Shown here in pieces: positions 62,301 to 64,000 of a stretch of 64,000 bases of DNA (position 1 is the stretch's first letter; each line of letters opens with the position of its first letter). The notes under the pieces are model-generated. The model was not told the origin of the DNA, made no database searches, and saw only the letters and a list, made by a program, of their open reading frames with translations. The stretch is from Tetramitus jugosus. Taxonomy: Eukaryota > Heterolobosea > Eutetramitea > Acrasida > Vahlkampfiidae. The position numbers and the translations under genes are program-made. Location: contig OW569376.1 in NCBI GenBank assembly GCA_937625935.1, forward strand, positions 248,001 to 312,000, given 5' to 3'.

Positions 62301-62775
62301 TCTGTTGTTGTTGTTGTTGTTGTTGTTGGTTGGAATCATCATCACTCTGACTCTTGTTAACATAAATATTTTGATTGTTCTTGTTGTTCTTGTCATGATC
62401 ATCAGATTCATCACTATCACTCAAGAATGGTGATGTATGATCATCATTATTTTCAGGTTGTGATGTCGATGGTGATAATGATTGTTGTTGTTGTTGTTGT
62501 TGTTTTGGAGATGATTCTTTTTTCTTCTCACTACTGCTGCTGCTGCTGCTGCTGCTGAGAAATGGTGAATCACTCAAGTCATCCTTTTGTTTTTGTTGGG
62601 AAGAAACTGTTGTTTGATCATGACTACTACTGCTGCTGCTATCACTCAAGAATGGTGCATCATCAACAATTGGTTGATTGTTTTTTGTCTTGTCTTCCTC
62701 TTCTTTTTTTTCATTCTTTTCATTATCATCAGCATCTTCATCACTACTGTCTGTCAAAAATGAACTATAAGTCGT

Positions 62776-62816
<41 letters not shown>

Positions 62817-63063
62817 GGTTGCTATGATTCGTATTTGAAGTATTGTTGTTGTCATTGTTATAGTGATGATGATAATCATTGACAATCATATCTTCATCAT
62901 CATTGTTATCATCATTGTATGATTGTAGAATGTCATGTGATCTTATGACCATTGCATTGCTATTGTTGTTTTCGGTGTTGTTATTGTTATTATTGTGCTC
63001 AAATGGATCATGGTAATACAAATCACCATATTCATCTTCTTCATCTCCATTCATTCGGCTCAT
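56356..63063 (-). CDS. Large protein with beta-propeller, zinc-binding and winged-helix-like regions (possible TAF1C/Rrn6-type Pol I factor)
   Basis: 2235 residues from an ATG at 63061-63063, one exon. Residues 1-650 are acidic and low complexity with Asn, Ser and Gln runs, plus five copies of an FLSDS motif. Residues about 980-1240 look like WD40 blades (EQLIAVRTRFSVHIYTD, IIWNTSGHQVRLTDFRQP, FALATDQFIQIYDQRMHDRP, then LLQWEHGQTEHPPNQLLF), which recalls the propeller and the W-x-H-x segment of the Pol I initiation factor Rrn6/TAF1C. About 1505-1560 holds paired cysteines (CACC, CAKC) with a basic stretch (KRLKKKNARLAKKKKR), followed to about 1640 by a helix-rich piece resembling a winged helix. 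The rest is Ser/Thr-rich with an SQDIL motif repeated, the last near the C-terminus. The TAF1C identity is a hypothesis. Confidence 0.75.
62265..62770 (-). repeat. Five copies of a short PFLSDS-like motif in the TAF1C-like protein
   Basis: Reading the minus strand, SFLTDSSDE (62745-62770), APFLSDSSS (62641-62663), SPFLSSSSS (62566-62590), SPFLSDSDE (62415-62440) and SPFLSSSDS (62265-62290) recur about every 40-60 residues within a disordered acidic region. The spacing and conserved core FLS/T-D/S-S suggest a repeated binding or phosphorylation motif. Confidence 0.85.
62776..62814 (-). repeat. Trinucleotide tract encoding 13 Asn
   Basis: A run of TTG on the plus strand (AAC on the minus strand, with one AAT) encodes 13 Asn in the TAF1C-like protein. 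It is almost pure at the DNA level, unlike many other Asn tracts in the window. Confidence 0.9.
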
Positions 63064-63404
63064 GATTTATTGTTGATTGATTCGGTGAAACATCTATTAG
63101 GAATGTGTATTCGTTTTCTCCAGGAGGTCGTTGCCCGAAAATTCAAACTTTTTGTCGTGCATTTCTTGATTTTTGCCACCTCTTGAAATTCATTGAGGAA
63201 TGGAAAGCGCGGTTTTCTACCTTGTTGTTTATTAATAGCGAAATCGGAGTTTATTGACTCATAGTTCAATGAATTCAATATCGTCCAAGAGTCTCCTCCA
63301 GCTTCGACTCCACTCACACTACCATCTATTGAAACAACAACAGTCATCTCACCCACCCACTCACAACAATAACAACAACAACAACAACAACAACAAATAA
63401 CAAA
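63064..63404. other. Divergent promoter region with AAC microsatellite
   Basis: 341 bp between the TAF1C-like gene and the MIT-like gene. It includes a run of AAC (63371-63397) immediately before the ATG at 63405, which would lie in the 5' untranslated region of the MIT-like gene. Confidence 0.5.
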
Positions 63405-64000
63405 ATGGTCATTACAACAGCATCCATGTACAAGAGTCTTGGTGAGGCATTGGCCATGGAGTCCAGTCATCCACCCAAAATCAAAGAAGCCTACACTCAA
63501 TACCTGTGCTGCATTGAAATGTTGATTGACAATATGAAGACGTTGGCAACCACTGACGACACTAATTTTTCACTTTCAATCGACAAGATGTACTATTTTA
63601 TTCGAGAGTGTACGCAACGGAGTGAACAATTGTTGTTGAGTCATCCTCACTTGTTTAAACAACAACAACAACAATTGTCATCTGCTGCAGCAACACCACC
63701 ATCGTCATCATCTCTCTCCTACATTATAACATCACCAAGATCAACACAATCTGATCATCAGAGCAGTCAATACATACAACAACGCGCAACAAACAAAATC
63801 AATAGTCCTAGCAATGGAACATTCCTCATCTCTGATACATCCTCTACTCTGACTCATAATCACAATTACAACAACAGTAATGATAATGATATGAACATGA
63901 ATAATTCGTATTATATTAACGCTGGTGATAATCATCATCATATGGTACCCACCACGACTATGAAACAAAAGTACAGTACGTACAGTCCGAGTGATCATCA
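63405..64000 (+). CDS. N-terminal part of an MIT-like domain protein (runs off the window)
   Basis: An ATG at 63405-63407 opens 198 codons without a stop to the window edge. Residues 1-85 look like an MIT (microtubule-interacting and trafficking) domain: SMYKSLGEALAMESSHPPKI, then KEAYTQYLCCIEMLIDNM, and a third helix MYYFIRECTQRSEQLLLSH. MIT domains bind the tails of ESCRT-III proteins. After residue 88 the sequence turns Gln/Ser/Asn/His-rich (KQQQQQLSSAAATPP, then HNHNYNNSNDND). What follows is outside the window, so kinase (ULK3-like), protease, ATPase (Vps4) or spastin-type continuations are all possible. Confidence 0.6.
   Translation, partial: MVITTASMYKSLGEALAMESSHPPKIKEAYTQYLCCIEMLIDNMKTLATTDDTNFSLSIDKMYYFIRECTQRSEQLLLSHPHLFKQQQQQLSSAAATPPSSSSLSYIITSPRSTQSDHQSSQYIQQRATNKINSPSNGTFLISDTSSTLTHNHNYNNSNDNDMNMNNSYYINAGDNHHHMVPTTTMKQKYSTYSPSDH

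Overview
This is nuclear DNA of a protist, most likely a heterolobosean amoeboflagellate of the Naegleria type. The inference rests on compact gene-dense DNA, few and small GT-AG introns (55-158 nt, donors GTATG or GTAAG), clearly eukaryotic products (ARPC3, RAB14, RAB3GAP1, AP-3 mu, FKBP15, SMG1, CEP104), a 5S rRNA gene set singly among protein genes, and many Asn, Gln, Ser, Thr and His runs. The species cannot be fixed from the sequence. I see no transposon, viral, plasmid, CRISPR or tRNA signal.

Left part (1-31 kb). A partial basic protein gene runs off the left edge. It is followed by an RCC1-repeat protein, an SF2 helicase, the Arp2/3 subunit ARPC3, a small spliced ubiquitin-fold gene without a C-terminal GG, a possible PAAT-like protein, an unrecognised 590-residue protein, a divergent CCT/TCP-1 chaperonin with a charged tail, and FKBP15 in three exons. 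Next come an F-box protein with membrane segments, RAB14, a decayed protein-kinase gene, RAB3GAP1, a USP8-dimerisation-domain protein, a 5S rRNA gene, a Nudix hydrolase, a second F-box protein, an RCC1 protein with a mitochondrial-type leader, a Spinster-like MFS transporter and an oligopeptidase of family S9.

Right part (31-64 kb). Here the genes become rich in homopolymer tracts: a Ser/Asn-rich unknown, a LisH-RasGEF, CEP104, the 3555-residue kinase SMG1 and a 2235-residue protein that may be a TAF1C/Rrn6-type Pol I factor. A CGR1-like nucleolar protein and the start of an MIT-like protein share this character, while a short mitochondrial membrane protein and AP-3 mu lie among them with ordinary composition. 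The longest gene-free stretch (55.5-56.4 kb) holds a near-perfect 59-nt hairpin.

How the genes relate. Several products act on endosomes and actin (ARPC3, FKBP15, RAB14, RAB3GAP1, AP-3 mu, the USP8-dimer and MIT-like proteins, and possibly the RasGEF), which suits a phagocytic amoeba. CEP104 belongs to the flagellar tip and shares a 328-bp divergent promoter with SMG1, the nonsense-mediated decay kinase. Genes are mostly arranged as divergent or convergent pairs, and some convergent stop codons are only 9-35 bp apart. Starts were set at ATG codons. Four open frames extend upstream of their first ATG, and these N-termini are less certain.
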